Positions 49,406-58,979 of a stretch of 64,000 bases of DNA are shown here, piece by piece. The stretch's first letter is position 1. Each line of letters starts with the position of its first letter. Under the pieces are notes generated by a model. That model did no database searches. It worked only from the letters and a program-made list of their open reading frames with translations, and was not told the origin of the DNA. The stretch comes from Xylanibacter muris (lineage in GTDB: Bacteria > Bacteroidota > Bacteroidia > Bacteroidales > Bacteroidaceae). Where the stretch lies: assembly GCF_013166605.1 (NCBI RefSeq), contig NZ_JABKKF010000012.1, forward strand, positions 28,805 through 92,804, read 5' to 3'. A program made the translations under genes and the position numbers.

Positions 49406-49969
49406 ATGAAAAGTTTCGGACCAAAGGCGTGGCTGTTGCCTCAGCCTGTACTGATTTTAGGTACTTACGACAAAGAGGGCCGTCCTAATGCAATGAATGC
49501 GGCATGGGGCGGACAGTGGGACATGCACGAGATAATGATTTCAATGGGCAACCATGCCACAACTGAGAATTTGGATATAAACTGCGAGTTCACAGTGGCG
49601 TTTGCAACGGCAGACACCCTTGTGGCTTCTGACTACGTGGGGATTGTGAGTGCGAGAAACACACCCGATAAGATGGAGAAAACCGGATGGACGGTTGTAA
49701 AATCGGAAAATGTGAACGCACCCGTATTCACGGATTTTCCGATGACGCTCGAATGCCGCATCAAGCAGAAGATAGACGAGTCGGAAACCGGATACTTTAT
49801 CATTGCTGAGATAATATCCGTCTTATGCGATGAAGCTTTCTTGGCTGAAGACGGTAAGCCGGATGTTGAGCGTATGAACCTCATAACGTTTGATCCTGTC
49901 CATAATTCATACATACAGTTGGGCCGGAAGGTGGGCAATGCCTTCAGCGACGGCAGGAAATTGAAATAG
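49406..49969 (+). CDS. Flavin reductase-like FMN-binding protein
   Basis: This 187-residue protein starts MKSFGPKAWLLPQPVLILG. Family motifs are NAMNAAWGGQW and DYVGIVSARNTPDKMEKTGW. Members bind FMN and reduce flavins or act as small oxidoreductases. An earlier ATG at 49370 would add 12 residues (MNFVEYNKKGKL); the later start follows AAAGGGAAAACTG and agrees with family length. Confidence 0.82.
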   Translation: MKSFGPKAWLLPQPVLILGTYDKEGRPNAMNAAWGGQWDMHEIMISMGNHATTENLDINCEFTVAFATADTLVASDYVGIVSARNTPDKMEKTGWTVVKSENVNAPVFTDFPMTLECRIKQKIDESETGYFIIAEIISVLCDEAFLAEDGKPDVERMNLITFDPVHNSYIQLGRKVGNAFSDGRKLK

Positions 49970-49992
49970 AAGGCATGCGGATAAATCACTTG

Positions 49993-50107
49993 TTTGTGCG
50001 GAAAAATGTATGGTGTATATAAATATTCGTGCAAAAAAGTGTTGTTGTTGTGCTGGTATTCGTGCAGAAAAATGTATATTTGCACTTAGTATTCGTGCAA
50101 AAAAATG
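49993..50107 (+). repeat. Four direct repeats at exact 33-bp spacing, the last covering a start codon
   Basis: The 16-bp unit TTCGTGCARAAAAATG starts at 49993 (TTTGTGCGGAAAAATG), 50026 (TTCGTGCAAAAAAGTG), 50059 and 50092. The fourth copy contains the ATG of the DUF4143 ATPase. The even spacing suggests an array of protein sites on one DNA face. Confidence 0.85.
50075..50082 (+). promoter_or_regulatory. Promoter -7 box of the DUF4143 ATPase
   Basis: TATATTTG lies between the third and fourth direct repeats, giving a very short leader (about 15 nt). Confidence 0.55.
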
Positions 50108-51415
50108 CAAGCAATGAAAAGGAACGTATTGAAAAACCTGATAGAATGGAAAAACTCTCCTAATCGTAAACCACTTATACTGAATGGTGCCCGCCAGGTA
50201 GGTAAGACATACATTCTACAAAAGTTTGGAATGGAAAATTATAAAAATGTGGCTTATGTGAATTGTGACAGGAATATACTTGTGGATAAAATATTTGAGC
50301 AAGATTATGATATATCCCGTATAGTCCGTTCTTTATCGGCATTGCTTCATATCCATATAGTGCCTGAGGATACGCTTATTGTTTTGGATGAGGTACAGGA
50401 AAATCCTGTGATATTGAATTCCTTGAAATATTTCTGCGAGAATGCACCTGAATACCATATTGCCGTGGCCGGTTCGCTTTTGGGAGTATCGCTGCATGAC
50501 AATATCTCTTTTCCTGTGGGTAAAGTGGATATGATACGTATGTATCCCATGACATTCGATGAGTTTCTTTATGCAATAGGAGAGGAACCGTTGGTTGAGT
50601 TGTTGCGTTCCGGTGATTATCCTGTTATTGATTCTCTTTCTGTGAAACTGATAGATTGTTTGCGCCAGTATTATTTTGTAGGGGGAATGCCTGCTGCGGT
50701 CAAGGAATATTCTGATTCAGGCAATCTTCAGGCAGTACGTGATATTCAGAAACAGCTGTTATTTGATTATCGCCGTGATTTCTTAAAACATGCTCCATCA
50801 TCAGAAGTTCCTCGTATCAATATGGTTTGGGATTCAATTCCTTCACAGTTGGCAAAAGAGAATAAAAAGTTTATTTATGGTGCGGTAAAAAAAGGTGCGC
50901 GTGCTTCAGAGTTTGAGATGGCAATACAATGGCTGATAGATGCCGGTTTGGTTTATCGCGTTCATAGGGCTACTACTCCAGTTCTACCGTTGAAGTTTTA
51001 TGAAGAGCTTTCTGTTTTTAAACTTTTTTCTCTTGATGTAGGATTAATGGGAGCAATGGTTGATGCTCCTGCGGAAAGCGTGATTATAGGAGAGAACATT
51101 TTCCGTGAATATAAAGGTGCGTTTACCGAACAGTTTGTTTATAGCCAGATTGTTCCTTCGTCTCTTCCCATATATTATTACAGTTCTAATGATTCGCGTG
51201 TAGAGATAGATTTTCTGATACAAAACGGTGCAGAGATAATGCCTCTTGAAGTGAAAGCAGAAGAGAATGTGAAGTCAAAATCCTTGAAGACATATATTGG
51301 GAAGTACCCGAATCTGAAAGGTATGCGTCTTTCAATGTTGCCTTATTCCAATCAGGGTTGGATGATTAATGTGCCGCTTTATGCAGTGAATTTCTGCATG
51401 AAAGTTGGGTATTAA
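50105..51415 (+). CDS. AAA/DUF4143-family ATPase
   Basis: This 436-residue P-loop ATPase has Walker A NGARQVGKTYIL and Walker B DTLIVLDEVQENP. Sensor-like VAGSLLGVSL and MYPMTFDEFL motifs follow, and the C-terminal DUF4143 domain ends in a nuclease-like core (EIDFLIQNGAEIMPLEVKAE). Such proteins are numerous in Bacteroidales and have no settled function. The D...ExK arrangement (VEIDF, EVKAE) resembles PD-(D/E)XK enzymes. The fourth upstream repeat overlaps the start codon. An alternative start is Met4 (50114). Confidence 0.85.
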   Translation: MQAMKRNVLKNLIEWKNSPNRKPLILNGARQVGKTYILQKFGMENYKNVAYVNCDRNILVDKIFEQDYDISRIVRSLSALLHIHIVPEDTLIVLDEVQENPVILNSLKYFCENAPEYHIAVAGSLLGVSLHDNISFPVGKVDMIRMYPMTFDEFLYAIGEEPLVELLRSGDYPVIDSLSVKLIDCLRQYYFVGGMPAAVKEYSDSGNLQAVRDIQKQLLFDYRRDFLKHAPSSEVPRINMVWDSIPSQLAKENKKFIYGAVKKGARASEFEMAIQWLIDAGLVYRVHRATTPVLPLKFYEELSVFKLFSLDVGLMGAMVDAPAESVIIGENIFREYKGAFTEQFVYSQIVPSSLPIYYYSSNDSRVEIDFLIQNGAEIMPLEVKAEENVKSKSLKTYIGKYPNLKGMRLSMLPYSNQGWMINVPLYAVNFCMKVGY

Positions 51416-51428
51416 CAGTATACTTCTA

Positions 51429-52568
51429 TTATCTGTCCTTATACATAGCGTCATAGTATTTCCGATAATCTCCTGATGTTACATTATCCATCCACTCTTT
51501 GTTATCAAGATACCATCTTACTGTCTTCTCTATGCCTTCCTCAAATTGCAGGCTTGGCTCCCAACCCAGTTCTTTTTGGAGTTTTCGTGAATCAATGGCA
51601 TAGCGCATATCATGCCCTTTCCGGTCTGTAACGTATGTGATGAGATCGAGGTCTTCGCCTTCTTTCCGGCCGAGTAAACGGTCTACAGTCTTGATGACAA
51701 CCTTTATGATGTCGATGTTCTTCCATTCGTTGAAGCCACCGATGTTGTAAGTCTCCGCCACTTTCCCTTTGTGGAAAATAATGTCAATGGCTCTTGCATG
51801 GTCTTCCACATACAACCAGTCACGTACATTTTCACCCTTACCGTATACAGGCAAAGACTTGCGATGGATAATATTGTTGATGAAAAGCGGAATCAATTTT
51901 TCCGGGAACTGATAAGGACCGTAGTTGTTCGAACAATTCGTCACTATTGTAGGCATGCCGTAGGTGTCGTGAAAGGCACGGACGAAATGGTCAGAACTTG
52001 CCTTTGATGCCGAGTATGGAGAATGAGGACTATACTTGGTGGTCTCCAGAAAGAAGTCTTCCCCATAAGCCTCATGGTTGCTGTCACTCGATGCCTTGGT
52101 GGTAAAAGGTGCGGAAATTCCATCCGGATGTGTCATACGCAGTGCTCCATATACCTCATCGGTAGATATATGATAGAAAAGCTTGCCCTCGTATCCTTCG
52201 GAAAGGCCCTCCCAATAAGTCCTGGCAGCCTGGAGCAATGACAGGGTACCCATCACATTAGTACGTGCAAAAGTAAACGGATCTCTTATGCTCCGATCAA
52301 CATGTGATTCCGCAGCCAAGTGAATGATGCTGTCAATATGCTCGTCCTGCATCAGCCGGAAGAACGCCTCAAAGTCGCATATATCCATCCTCACAAACTT
52401 GTAGTTAGGCCTGTCCTCGATATCTTTTAGATTGGCCAGATTGCCTGCGTAAGTCAGCTTGTCAAGGTTAATGATCTTGTACTCCGGATATTTGTTCACG
52501 AAAAGACGGACTACGTGTGAGCCTATGAAGCCGGCTCCTCCGGTGATTACTATATTTTTCTTTGTCAT
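51429..52568 (-). CDS. rmlB: dTDP-glucose 4,6-dehydratase
   Basis: This 379-residue SDR enzyme carries out step 2 of dTDP-L-rhamnose synthesis. It has NAD motif TGGAGFIGSHV, active site STDEVYGAL, Tyr/Lys in YSASKASSDH and NCSNNYGPYQFPEKL. The upstream in-frame ATG at 52619 overlaps rmlD and adds 17 unrelated residues, so 52568 was chosen. It is the last gene of the A-C-D-B operon and converges on the DUF4143 gene with a 13-bp gap. Confidence 0.95.
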   Translation of the reverse strand: MTKKNIVITGGAGFIGSHVVRLFVNKYPEYKIINLDKLTYAGNLANLKDIEDRPNYKFVRMDICDFEAFFRLMQDEHIDSIIHLAAESHVDRSIRDPFTFARTNVMGTLSLLQAARTYWEGLSEGYEGKLFYHISTDEVYGALRMTHPDGISAPFTTKASSDSNHEAYGEDFFLETTKYSPHSPYSASKASSDHFVRAFHDTYGMPTIVTNCSNNYGPYQFPEKLIPLFINNIIHRKSLPVYGKGENVRDWLYVEDHARAIDIIFHKGKVAETYNIGGFNEWKNIDIIKVVIKTVDRLLGRKEGEDLDLITYVTDRKGHDMRYAIDSRKLQKELGWEPSLQFEEGIEKTVRWYLDNKEWMDNVTSGDYRKYYDAMYKDR

Positions 52569-52591
52569 AAAGTCTATATTTTGATTTATTT

Positions 52592-53503
52592 TCACTGTTG
52601 CCTGAGATTTGCAATGCACTTTTTCAAAGAGTCAACCCAGTATGGAACCTTCACCCCGAATGTTTCCTTGATAGTGCGCTTATCAAGTACCGAATATGCG
52701 GGACGTGTCACTGGAGAGGGATATTCCGAACTGTAACAAGGCTGGATATCACAGGCCGTATTGCCGGCAATCCTTACTATCATCTGTGTAAAGTCATACC
52801 AAGAACATACGCCTTCGTTTGAATAGTGATATATTCCCTCATACGCATCCCTGCCGGTTGCATTCTTCACCTTATCCAATATAGTCACAATAGCATTCGC
52901 AAGGTCAAGGGCATAAGTAGGAGTCCCACATTGGTCTAACACCACTTTCAGCTGAGGCTTGGTAGCTGTAAGGTCGAGCATCGTCTTGCAGAAGTTCTTG
53001 CCAAATTCGGAATACAGCCATGCAGTACGGATAATGACATACTTGCAGCCCGTAGCAATTACATTCAGCTCGCCACGAAGCTTTGTAGCGCCATATACCC
53101 CTGTAGGCGTACCCTTCTGGTCCGGACTGCACGGCACATTATAAGGCTCCTTGCCGAATACATAGTCTGTAGATATTTGGATCAGCACGCCGTCAACTTC
53201 CTTCATTGCCATGGCAAGGTTCTCTGGAGCCACGGCATTCAGTCTTTCTGCAACTGCTGCCAGCTTCTCATCCGTCTCACAGGCATCCACATTAGTCCAT
53301 GCAGCACAGTTTATGATGACGTTCACACCATATTCCCTCACCGCTCCTCGGACAGCATCCATGTCGGTAATGTCAAGATATGTTGTCTCGACCCCTTCTG
53401 CCTGACTGACATCCGTGAAGATATAACGGTCTGCAGTATGCTTGCTGACGATACGCATTTCGTTGCCAAGCTGGCCGTTAGCACCTGTTACCAGTATATT
53501 CAT
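52592..53503 (-). CDS. rmlD: dTDP-4-dehydrorhamnose reductase
   Basis: This 303-residue SDR enzyme performs the last step to dTDP-L-rhamnose. It has TGANGQLGNEM, NCAAWTNVDACE, STDYVFG and Tyr/Lys in GVYGATKLRGE. It is 8 bp downstream of rmlC and 23 bp upstream of rmlB. Confidence 0.95.
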   Translation of the reverse strand: MNILVTGANGQLGNEMRIVSKHTADRYIFTDVSQAEGVETTYLDITDMDAVRGAVREYGVNVIINCAAWTNVDACETDEKLAAVAERLNAVAPENLAMAMKEVDGVLIQISTDYVFGKEPYNVPCSPDQKGTPTGVYGATKLRGELNVIATGCKYVIIRTAWLYSEFGKNFCKTMLDLTATKPQLKVVLDQCGTPTYALDLANAIVTILDKVKNATGRDAYEGIYHYSNEGVCSWYDFTQMIVRIAGNTACDIQPCYSSEYPSPVTRPAYSVLDKRTIKETFGVKVPYWVDSLKKCIANLRQQ

Positions 53504-53511
53504 ATTTCTGA

Positions 53512-54099
53512 TTATTTATATAGATTAACGTTTATGTCAAAAGGGCTGACAAAATCCTCCAGTTTATCATGCATGGTGTCTTTCTCGGAAAGAATGGCAT
53601 GTTCCATAGGTATTTTCCAGTCAATGCCAAGGCTGTCATCTGTAATGGAAATTCCTCCGTCTGCCTCAGGATGATAGAAATTGTCACATTTGTATTGGAA
53701 TACTGCCGTCTCGCTTAGTACGGCAAACCCATGTGCAAATCCACGTGGGATAAAAAACTGATGATGATTATCCTCCGTCAGCTCCACGGCAACATGCCTG
53801 CCGTATGTGGATGAACCTTTGCGTATGTCTACAGCCACATCAAGCACCGCACCCTTCACACAGCGCACCAACTTACTTTGAGTGAAAGGCGGACGCTGGA
53901 AATGTAGCCCGCGCATTACCCCATAGCAACTCATGCTTTCATTATCCTGACAGAAGTTCACCTTATACCCCAGGACAGGAGCTGCTTTCTCTTCAAATTC
54001 TCTCTCTGAAAAACTCTCGAAAAAATACCCACGGGCATCCTTAAAGATACGGGGGACAACAATCAGCACCCCATTAATATCTGTCTTTATTACTTCCAT
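53512..54099 (-). CDS. rmlC: dTDP-4-dehydrorhamnose 3,5-epimerase
   Basis: This 195-residue cupin has catalytic His in MRGLHFQRPPF, Lys in SKLVRCVKG and RGFAHGFAVLSE with the second His region. It converts dTDP-4-keto-6-deoxyglucose to the L-lyxo form. It is 16 bp downstream of rmlA. Confidence 0.95.
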   Translation of the reverse strand: MEVIKTDINGVLIVVPRIFKDARGYFFESFSEREFEEKAAPVLGYKVNFCQDNESMSCYGVMRGLHFQRPPFTQSKLVRCVKGAVLDVAVDIRKGSSTYGRHVAVELTEDNHHQFFIPRGFAHGFAVLSETAVFQYKCDNFYHPEADGGISITDDSLGIDWKIPMEHAILSEKDTMHDKLEDFVSPFDINVNLYK

Positions 54100-54115
54100 T
54101 ATACATCCCTTTTTA

Positions 54116-55024
54116 TTAATATTCCAGATTTCTTTTCAAAGTATCTATACCCTCGTCAAGGATAGAAATAAGATATCTGCCATAATCATTTTTCATCATT
54201 GGCATAGCCGCTTCACGAAGTTCCTCCGCAGTAATCCATCCCTGGCGATAAGCAATACCTTCCAGACAGGCTACCTTCAGTCCCTGACGCTTCTCCAGTA
54301 CCTCAATAAAGGTAGAGGCCTCAGAAAGCGAGTCGTGCGTACCTGTATCGAGCCAGGCAAATCCACGGGCCATGGTCTGCACCCTCAGTTCCCTGCACTT
54401 CAAAAACTCCTGGTTGACTGTTGTTATTTCCAGTTCACCACGGGCAGATGGTTTGATATTCTTCGCTATTTCCACTACCTTATTAGGATAAAAATATAAA
54501 CCCACAACAGCATAGCTGCTCCTCGGACGCTCAGGCTTTTCCTCGATACTCAAGCAGTTTCCCTTACTATCAAACTCTGCCACCCCATATCTCTCAGGAT
54601 CACTCACACGGTAGCCGAACACCGTAGCCTTATGATTTTTCTCGGCATCTTCCACAGCCTTTGAAAGCATCTGATTCAGGCCAGCACCATAGAAGATATT
54701 ATCACCCAGTACGAGGCAGGCGCATTCGTCACCGATGAACTTTTCACCTATGATAAAAGCCTGCGCCAAACCATCCGGTGACGGTTGTTCTGCGTATTCA
54801 AAACTGACACCGAACCGGCTTCCATCACCAAGTAAACGCTCGAATCCTGGGAGATCTGCCGGTGTAGATATTATCAGTATCTCACGTATACCAGCAAGCA
54901 TTAGCACCGAAATAGGGTAATAAATCATCGGCTTATCGAAAACAGGTATCAGTTGCTTACTGATACCCTTGGTGATAGGATACAAACGAGTACCGCTACC
55001 ACCAGCCAATACAATTCCTTTCAT
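54116..55024 (-). CDS. rmlA: Glucose-1-phosphate thymidylyltransferase
   Basis: This 302-residue nucleotidyltransferase has [20 protein letters not shown], the metal/nucleotide-binding [10 protein letters not shown] and [15 protein letters not shown]. It makes dTDP-glucose from glucose-1-phosphate and dTTP, the entry step. It is the first gene of the rml operon; dTDP-rhamnose probably feeds the neighbouring polysaccharide cluster. Confidence 0.96.
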   Translation of the reverse strand: MKGIVLAGGSGTRLYPITKGISKQLIPVFDKPMIYYPISVLMLAGIREILIISTPADLPGFERLLGDGSRFGVSFEYAEQPSPDGLAQAFIIGEKFIGDECACLVLGDNIFYGAGLNQMLSKAVEDAEKNHKATVFGYRVSDPERYGVAEFDSKGNCLSIEEKPERPRSSYAVVGLYFYPNKVVEIAKNIKPSARGELEITTVNQEFLKCRELRVQTMARGFAWLDTGTHDSLSEASTFIEVLEKRQGLKVACLEGIAYRQGWITAEELREAAMPMMKNDYGRYLISILDEGIDTLKRNLEY

Positions 55025-55520
55025 TGATATTAAACTGTTATTTTATTGATACTCTATATAAAAGTAGGAAGAGACGGGAGTTTTTATTGGAAAACATAAA
55101 ATCTGCAATATAATACTATGAAGAACATTCTATTCAATAAATGTGGATTTGCAGTCCTTTCAAAATACAGTCTTGTGAACATTGGTTTTCACGTTATTAT
55201 ATATATGTAGGAAGTAACCTTGCCATGTGTATCCTTGTACCATTTGTTGAATATGTTATAAGGTACTTTGTTACGTGAGCAAAACTGCTCTACGGAGATG
55301 CCGTTCGGCATTGCCTCAGTCTGGTACTGGAAATAGAATCTTTATATAAGTTTTCTGTGCTCAGCAATTTGAAAGCAAGCTTTCATTACGTTCGCTTATC
55401 GAAAATTTTCCAAATCTTCGCTACTGTACATAAATCTGATATTTTTGTTCAGCAGCGAAAGTATACCTTTCTAATTTAAGTCATAATTTGAGTACTTACA
55501 ATCTTTATTATGATACAGCC
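55025..55520. other. Intergenic region upstream of rmlA
   Basis: There is no supported gene in 496 bp. Small inverted repeats occur (ATGCCGTTCGGCAT at 55298-55311, GAAAGCAAGCTTTC near 55370). I could not assign the rmlA promoter with confidence. Confidence 0.5.
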
Positions 55521-56273
55521 TCATCCTATAGTAAAGACATTCCACAGAAACTTCACGTTGCCTATGATATATCTCCGCCACATGCGTTGTGGCTCCTTTA
55601 TCAGACGGTAAAGCCATTCAAGCCCGTTCTTTTGCCACCATGCCGGAGCCCGTTCTACTGTTCCTGCAAAGAAGTCAAACACAGCACCGACAGTACCCAC
55701 ATGGCAATGAATCTTTAGGTCATGCCAATGCGAATATGTCCACTTTTCTTGCTTTGGAGCCGTCATGCCAATCCATAACAAATCAGGGTTGGCATCGTTT
55801 ATAGCCCTGATTATAGCATCATTGTCCTCCACCGAGAACTCTGGTTTATATGGAGGTGAATAAGTGGCGACATCAAGATGAGGATACTCAACGGTCATGC
55901 GCTTTTCTATCAGACCGAGTACCTTCTGTGAGCTTCCCATGAACATCACTTTCAGCCTTGAAGCATCCTTGTCCTTCTCTATCAGCTCCGCACTTCTTTT
56001 TTCAAGCCTGTCCATCTCGAAAGCAAAGAGATCCCATCCGGCAACACGCTCCACGGGCTGCGACTTCGCCTTTATCCACTGACATGCCTTCACAATGCTC
56101 ACCCCGTCAGGAATGAGCACATCGCCATTCATCAGTGCCTCGGCAAACAGACGGTCATTCTGCGCAGTGTTGTAAGAATGTGCATTGATTGTATTTATCA
56201 GCAATTTACCATCCGGCAGCCGCTTCAACATTGCATGGCTTTTCAGTATGGTCAAATTCTTTAACCGTAACAT
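55521..56273 (-). CDS. WecG/TagA/CpsF-family glycosyltransferase
   Basis: This 250-residue GT26 enzyme has the conserved INTINAHSYNTAQND, catalytic-site LIPDGVSIV, GSSQKVLGLIEKRM, LLWIGMTAPKQEKW and GAVFDFFAGTVERAP. It probably adds an aminosugar such as ManNAc to an undecaprenyl-linked intermediate at the membrane. It is the last gene of the polysaccharide cluster in this direction. The start at Met1 precedes Met15, which is also possible. Confidence 0.88.
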   Translation of the reverse strand: MLRLKNLTILKSHAMLKRLPDGKLLINTINAHSYNTAQNDRLFAEALMNGDVLIPDGVSIVKACQWIKAKSQPVERVAGWDLFAFEMDRLEKRSAELIEKDKDASRLKVMFMGSSQKVLGLIEKRMTVEYPHLDVATYSPPYKPEFSVEDNDAIIRAINDANPDLLWIGMTAPKQEKWTYSHWHDLKIHCHVGTVGAVFDFFAGTVERAPAWWQKNGLEWLYRLIKEPQRMWRRYIIGNVKFLWNVFTIG

Positions 56274-56505
56274 GTTATAATGATTTTATTAAAATTATAA
56301 TCTATATTTATTTCGTTTGACAATAGCGAAAACGATGTATAAACTATTTCGATATTCCCAACCATGTAAAAACAGGATATACGATAGTGTCTATAATCCA
56401 ATCTATCATGATAAAAACTCCTTATATAAAAGAACTATCGGAAATTATTTTCCTTGTTTTGGAATATAAACGGCAATGACAGTATTACTATCCGTAAACA
56501 AAAGA

Positions 56506-57606
56506 CTATGACAGTATTTTTTGAATGATGTCAACTAATCTTATTTCAAATTCGGACAGAGAAAACTCTTTCTCAAACTTTTCTCTTCCATATTTACCCA
56601 TAGAACGGGATTTGTCTGCATTGCACAACATACAATATAATCGTTCCGCCAACTCTTCTGCCGACTGTCTGTTTACCAACCATCCTGTATTGCCATTTTC
56701 TACTATACAGGAAATACCACCCTCTTTTGTTGAGACGCATGGTAAACTATACTGCATTGCCTCCAATAAAACCAATGGGAAACACTCGTTCGAATAAAAA
56801 GTCGGGAAAACAAAGATATCCGCATTTTTGAAAAACGCTTCCTTATCTTTTCCGTATTTCCTGCCATTATAAACAGCCACTTCATCCAAGCAACGGTTAT
56901 GCACCTCTTCTTCAAAACGTGTTTTATCTATTTCTGCTGTTTCTCCACCAACAAAATCACAAACAAACGAGAAACCTCTATCCTTCAATATCTTTAAGGC
57001 ATCAAGCAAAACAAACACTCCTTTACTTTCAATCAAATTGGAAAGAAACAATAAATGCGGTATATCATTATGTCGCTCTATTCTTTTATCTCCTTCAATA
57101 TCAGGAATGCCATTCGGACAAATGTAAACATTATCATGCTTTACATATTTCTTCACATCTTGATATAATGCTTCAGCAAGTAAAATTACTTTGATGTTTT
57201 TGAAAAACATACGGTACAACAAATCATCAATTTTCTTTTCCTGCCGAGTTGCCACTCCTTTGTTATGATAATGCATCACAACTTTACATCCTAAGCTTTT
57301 GACAAGTTGAACAATAATGAAGTCTTTGTAAAAAGCGATTCCACAAGCACTGGGCGTGATATAGACCAATGTCGGCTTGAATCTCAATATTCCAGTTATA
57401 ACATGATATAGAAGCTTTATAAACTTCCATAGTTTTCGCCAACTGCCTTTACCAATGTCTTGTAAATCTTTTGCAGTAGTAAGATTAATATACTCACAAA
57501 TATACTTATTGTTCACAAGTTCACTGTCATGAATGTATTTCCCTACCATAGCAGCCCCATGAACAGGGGGAGGCATGTGCAGGACAAATAATATCTTCGT
57601 TTTCAT
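56506..57606 (-). CDS. Glycosyltransferase family 4
   Basis: This 366-residue GT-B enzyme has N-terminal FVLHMPPPVHGAAMVGKYI and acceptor-domain features. Donor-binding elements are LFLSNLIESKGV, then FPTFYSNECFPLVLLEAMQY with the E-x7-E motif, and EGGISCIVENGNTGWLV. It is AT-rich like the rest of the cluster. Sugar specificity is unknown. It is 131 bp downstream of the F420-type gene. Confidence 0.88.
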   Translation of the reverse strand: MKTKILFVLHMPPPVHGAAMVGKYIHDSELVNNKYICEYINLTTAKDLQDIGKGSWRKLWKFIKLLYHVITGILRFKPTLVYITPSACGIAFYKDFIIVQLVKSLGCKVVMHYHNKGVATRQEKKIDDLLYRMFFKNIKVILLAEALYQDVKKYVKHDNVYICPNGIPDIEGDKRIERHNDIPHLLFLSNLIESKGVFVLLDALKILKDRGFSFVCDFVGGETAEIDKTRFEEEVHNRCLDEVAVYNGRKYGKDKEAFFKNADIFVFPTFYSNECFPLVLLEAMQYSLPCVSTKEGGISCIVENGNTGWLVNRQSAEELAERLYCMLCNADKSRSMGKYGREKFEKEFSLSEFEIRLVDIIQKILS

Positions 57607-57737
57607 TGCTATTCATTTTATTACTATTCATCTACAATGATATATAACTCTTGAAAAAGATACATGAAGTCCCATCTTTATGGGAGAAATTATCCAATAC
57701 TTTCAATATGTCTTTAAAATCTTCATAGATATAAAGA

Positions 57738-58979
57738 TTATATTTTACAAATTATAGGCCATAGCCATTTTTTTCTTCCCATCCATCGCATACCGCATTT
57801 TATTATAACCTTTACAATCTCTTTAAATCCTACATTAGGAACAACAAGAGGTTGATCGTATTTTGGATTTTTCTTGCCTAAAAGACTACGAAGTTTGAAA
57901 GAAGCAGTTACGCCAGAACCCTTTTTTTGACGTATAGCATAATCTTGCGAATCTTTTACTATTGTGTAAGAAATTTCATTAAGATGTAAATAGCCATCCT
58001 TTACTGCATTCATTAATATACAAGTCCAGTCTGAAGAACGAGAAATTAAGGAATTAATTCCTATATGGTCATTAATATATTCTCCAATATGAATATCGCC
58101 AAAACAAACATCTGCCAATTCACCAAAATGATCTATACAGGTTGAGCAACGAGGTACATTAAAAAAACCTCTCATGCCAATCCAATAATTTTGATAAGGA
58201 ATAGATTTCAAAATTTTTCTATTTTTATCCTCAAAAACCAATTCTCCAAGACATCCATTATCACGGTAGGCAAAACGAGCAACATTCTTTCTGTTAACTC
58301 CATATTTATATAGTAAAAAGTCCTGTGAGCGCATAGTACGATTGCTTGAACAATAAATAGCAAAGTAACCAATTATTTGCTCACCAACTTTTTTAAATGT
58401 ATGGACAAATTTACGCAAAGATTGTATATGACAAGGTAAACCTACAATCACATATTTTCCACCATCTTGCTTTATTTGACTTAAAATGCCTTCATAGCTT
58501 GTAACACAATATTTAGAACTTCTTCCATCCAATACATCTTCCCTTGTGCGCGCGATATAAGTACGAGGTGTCATAGGCTGATTTTTTTTATACCCTACTA
58601 CAACGGCACCGTCAACATACCCTTTATCTAAAAGATAAATCAGAAATTGACTCAGGCAACCGCCTGATGCTGAATGAAAACGAATGTCATAATTGTTACT
58701 ATAGCCAGAAAAACATTTGTCATAGTATCCAATATATTTCTCTTTGCCCGCAGCTTTCTCCTCAAAAAGTTTGCGACTATAATCGTCAATGTCAATACCC
58801 TTTCCTGCACAAACTTTCAGACACAAACCACATTCATTACAATTGCTTTCATCCACAACAGGATGATTCACATCGTTGCCATGATGAATTTTAATACATT
58901 TCTTTGCACAAGCATCTTGACACACCCCACATCCCATGCAAAGACCTGCATCAACCACTTTACCAACGTTATTCTTCAT
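57738..58979 (-). CDS. Coenzyme F420 hydrogenase/dehydrogenase beta-subunit-like iron-sulfur protein
   Basis: This 413-residue protein has an N-terminal double ferredoxin domain (CMGCGVCQDACAKKCIKI, CNECGLCLKVCAGKGID). The FrhB-like domain follows, with SASGGCLSQFLIYLLDKGYV, YVIVGLPCHIQSLR and CSTCIDHFGELADVCFGDIH. Such genes regularly sit beside pyruvyl transferase genes in Bacteroidota polysaccharide clusters. It probably supplies reduction of a sugar or carrier, but the substrate is unknown. It overlaps the next gene by one base. Confidence 0.88.
   Translation of the reverse strand: MKNNVGKVVDAGLCMGCGVCQDACAKKCIKIHHGNDVNHPVVDESNCNECGLCLKVCAGKGIDIDDYSRKLFEEKAAGKEKYIGYYDKCFSGYSNNYDIRFHSASGGCLSQFLIYLLDKGYVDGAVVVGYKKNQPMTPRTYIARTREDVLDGRSSKYCVTSYEGILSQIKQDGGKYVIVGLPCHIQSLRKFVHTFKKVGEQIIGYFAIYCSSNRTMRSQDFLLYKYGVNRKNVARFAYRDNGCLGELVFEDKNRKILKSIPYQNYWIGMRGFFNVPRCSTCIDHFGELADVCFGDIHIGEYINDHIGINSLISRSSDWTCILMNAVKDGYLHLNEISYTIVKDSQDYAIRQKKGSGVTASFKLRSLLGKKNPKYDQPLVVPNVGFKEIVKVIIKCGMRWMGRKKWLWPIICKI

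Noticed and set aside
49993..50107. CRISPR-like array because of regular spacing
   Set aside because: The repeat unit is only 16 bp with 17-bp spacers, there are four copies, no cas genes are near, and the last unit covers a start codon.
49907..50110. Minus-strand small protein with an 11-residue repeat (HFFARI, HFSARI)
   Set aside because: The repeat is the reverse translation of the 33-bp DNA array, which is a multiple of three. No start-site evidence supports a gene.
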